From: Kocuria rosea subsp. polaris
GTDB taxonomy: Bacteria > Actinomycetota > Actinomycetes > Actinomycetales > Micrococcaceae
Reading direction: 5' to 3'
DNA: 33,929 nucleotides
NCBI GenBank assembly: GCA_023896275.1
Contig: MLDA01000028.1
Location: 1 to 33,929 of the forward strand
A program made the position numbers and the translations under genes. The notes under the pieces are model-generated. The model did no database searches. It saw only the letters and a list, made by a program, of their open reading frames with translations, and had not been told where the DNA came from. Shown piece after piece: positions 33,856 through 33,929 of this stretch; within the stretch, counting starts at the first letter, position 1; the number at the start of each line of letters is the position of its first letter.

Positions 33856-33929
33856 GGCGATCCTCACCGCCGCCCCGGCCACGAGCGGCGACGCGGAGGG
33901 CCTCGTCAGGGCCTGATCACCCGGGATCG
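33856..33929 (+). repeat. Direct repeat, right copy (duplicate of the nasB 3' end)
   Basis: It matches 32159-32232 with two substitutions (33866 and 33873). It begins exactly at the end of the IS3 remnant and reaches the window edge, so its full length is unknown. It holds only the last codons of nasB and cannot encode a working protein. Confidence 0.95.

Noticed and set aside
33535-33882. Minus-strand open frame running through the IS3 remnant into the repeat
   Set aside because: It mixes the antisense of the integrase fossil with a short membrane-helix fragment; there is no coherent protein.

Overview
The window is high-GC DNA that reads as an actinobacterial chromosome, most likely from the Micrococcaceae (Arthrobacter and relatives; this placement is an inference). 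The support is a mycothione reductase, a DUF222/HNH (13E12-type) protein, an ECF41 sigma factor, and a repeated leaderless gene-start pattern (a TANNNT box 6-7 nt before the start codon). The right end, after about 32.2 kb, is different: it is richer in A+T, carries decayed transposases and duplicated sequence, and looks like a small degenerate island.

Layout. 0.1-2.0 kb (minus): DUF222/HNH protein with a possible SOS-type promoter. 2.1-5.6 kb (minus): a lactococcin-972-type bacteriocin operon, with secreted precursor, two FtsX/MacB-like permeases and an ABC ATPase. A perfect 14-bp hairpin separates the precursor gene from the transporter/immunity genes. 5.6-6.1 kb: no convincing gene. 6.1-14.4 kb: mostly single genes, namely a methyltransferase, a RidA-like protein lacking its usual arginine, mycothione reductase, a small membrane protein, a Nudix hydrolase with an expanded Nudix box, two NAD(P)-binding proteins, an AHSA1 protein, a Gmad2 lipoprotein, and an ArsR regulator followed by a double-AHSA1 protein. 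14.5-16.6 kb: S9 prolyl-oligopeptidase-type peptidase. 16.6-17.9 kb (minus): a CMD/AhpD-like gene and an ECF41 sigma factor overlapping by GTGA, behind a near-consensus ECF41 promoter. 18.0-19.9 kb: TetR regulator and MFS exporter with matching operator-like sites. 20.0-21.6 kb (minus): two related lipoproteins. 21.6-25.3 kb (minus): E1alpha-E1beta-E2 of a branched-chain 2-oxoacid dehydrogenase complex, with a 38-bp near-perfect palindrome upstream, next to an aminotransferase of the HisC2/Pat type. 26.9-32.2 kb (plus): nitrate assimilation, with a NarK-type transporter, a molybdopterin nitrate reductase and its FAD/[2Fe-2S] electron-transfer subunit. 32.2-33.9 kb: an IS1634-like transposase remnant, an AT-rich orphan gene, an IS3-type integrase remnant and a second copy of the 3' end of the electron-transfer gene at the window edge.

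How the genes work together. The bacteriocin operon should make, export and protect against one peptide. The bkd genes plus the aminotransferase fit branched-chain or aromatic amino-acid metabolism and supply of branched acyl-CoA primers. The nas genes import nitrate and reduce it to nitrite; no nitrite reductase is present in the window. Three regulator/target pairs (ArsR-AHSA1, TetR-MFS, ECF41-CMD) each have a recognisable DNA site in front of them. The least expected features are the two-gene permease in the bacteriocin operon and the island bounded by a duplicated gene end.
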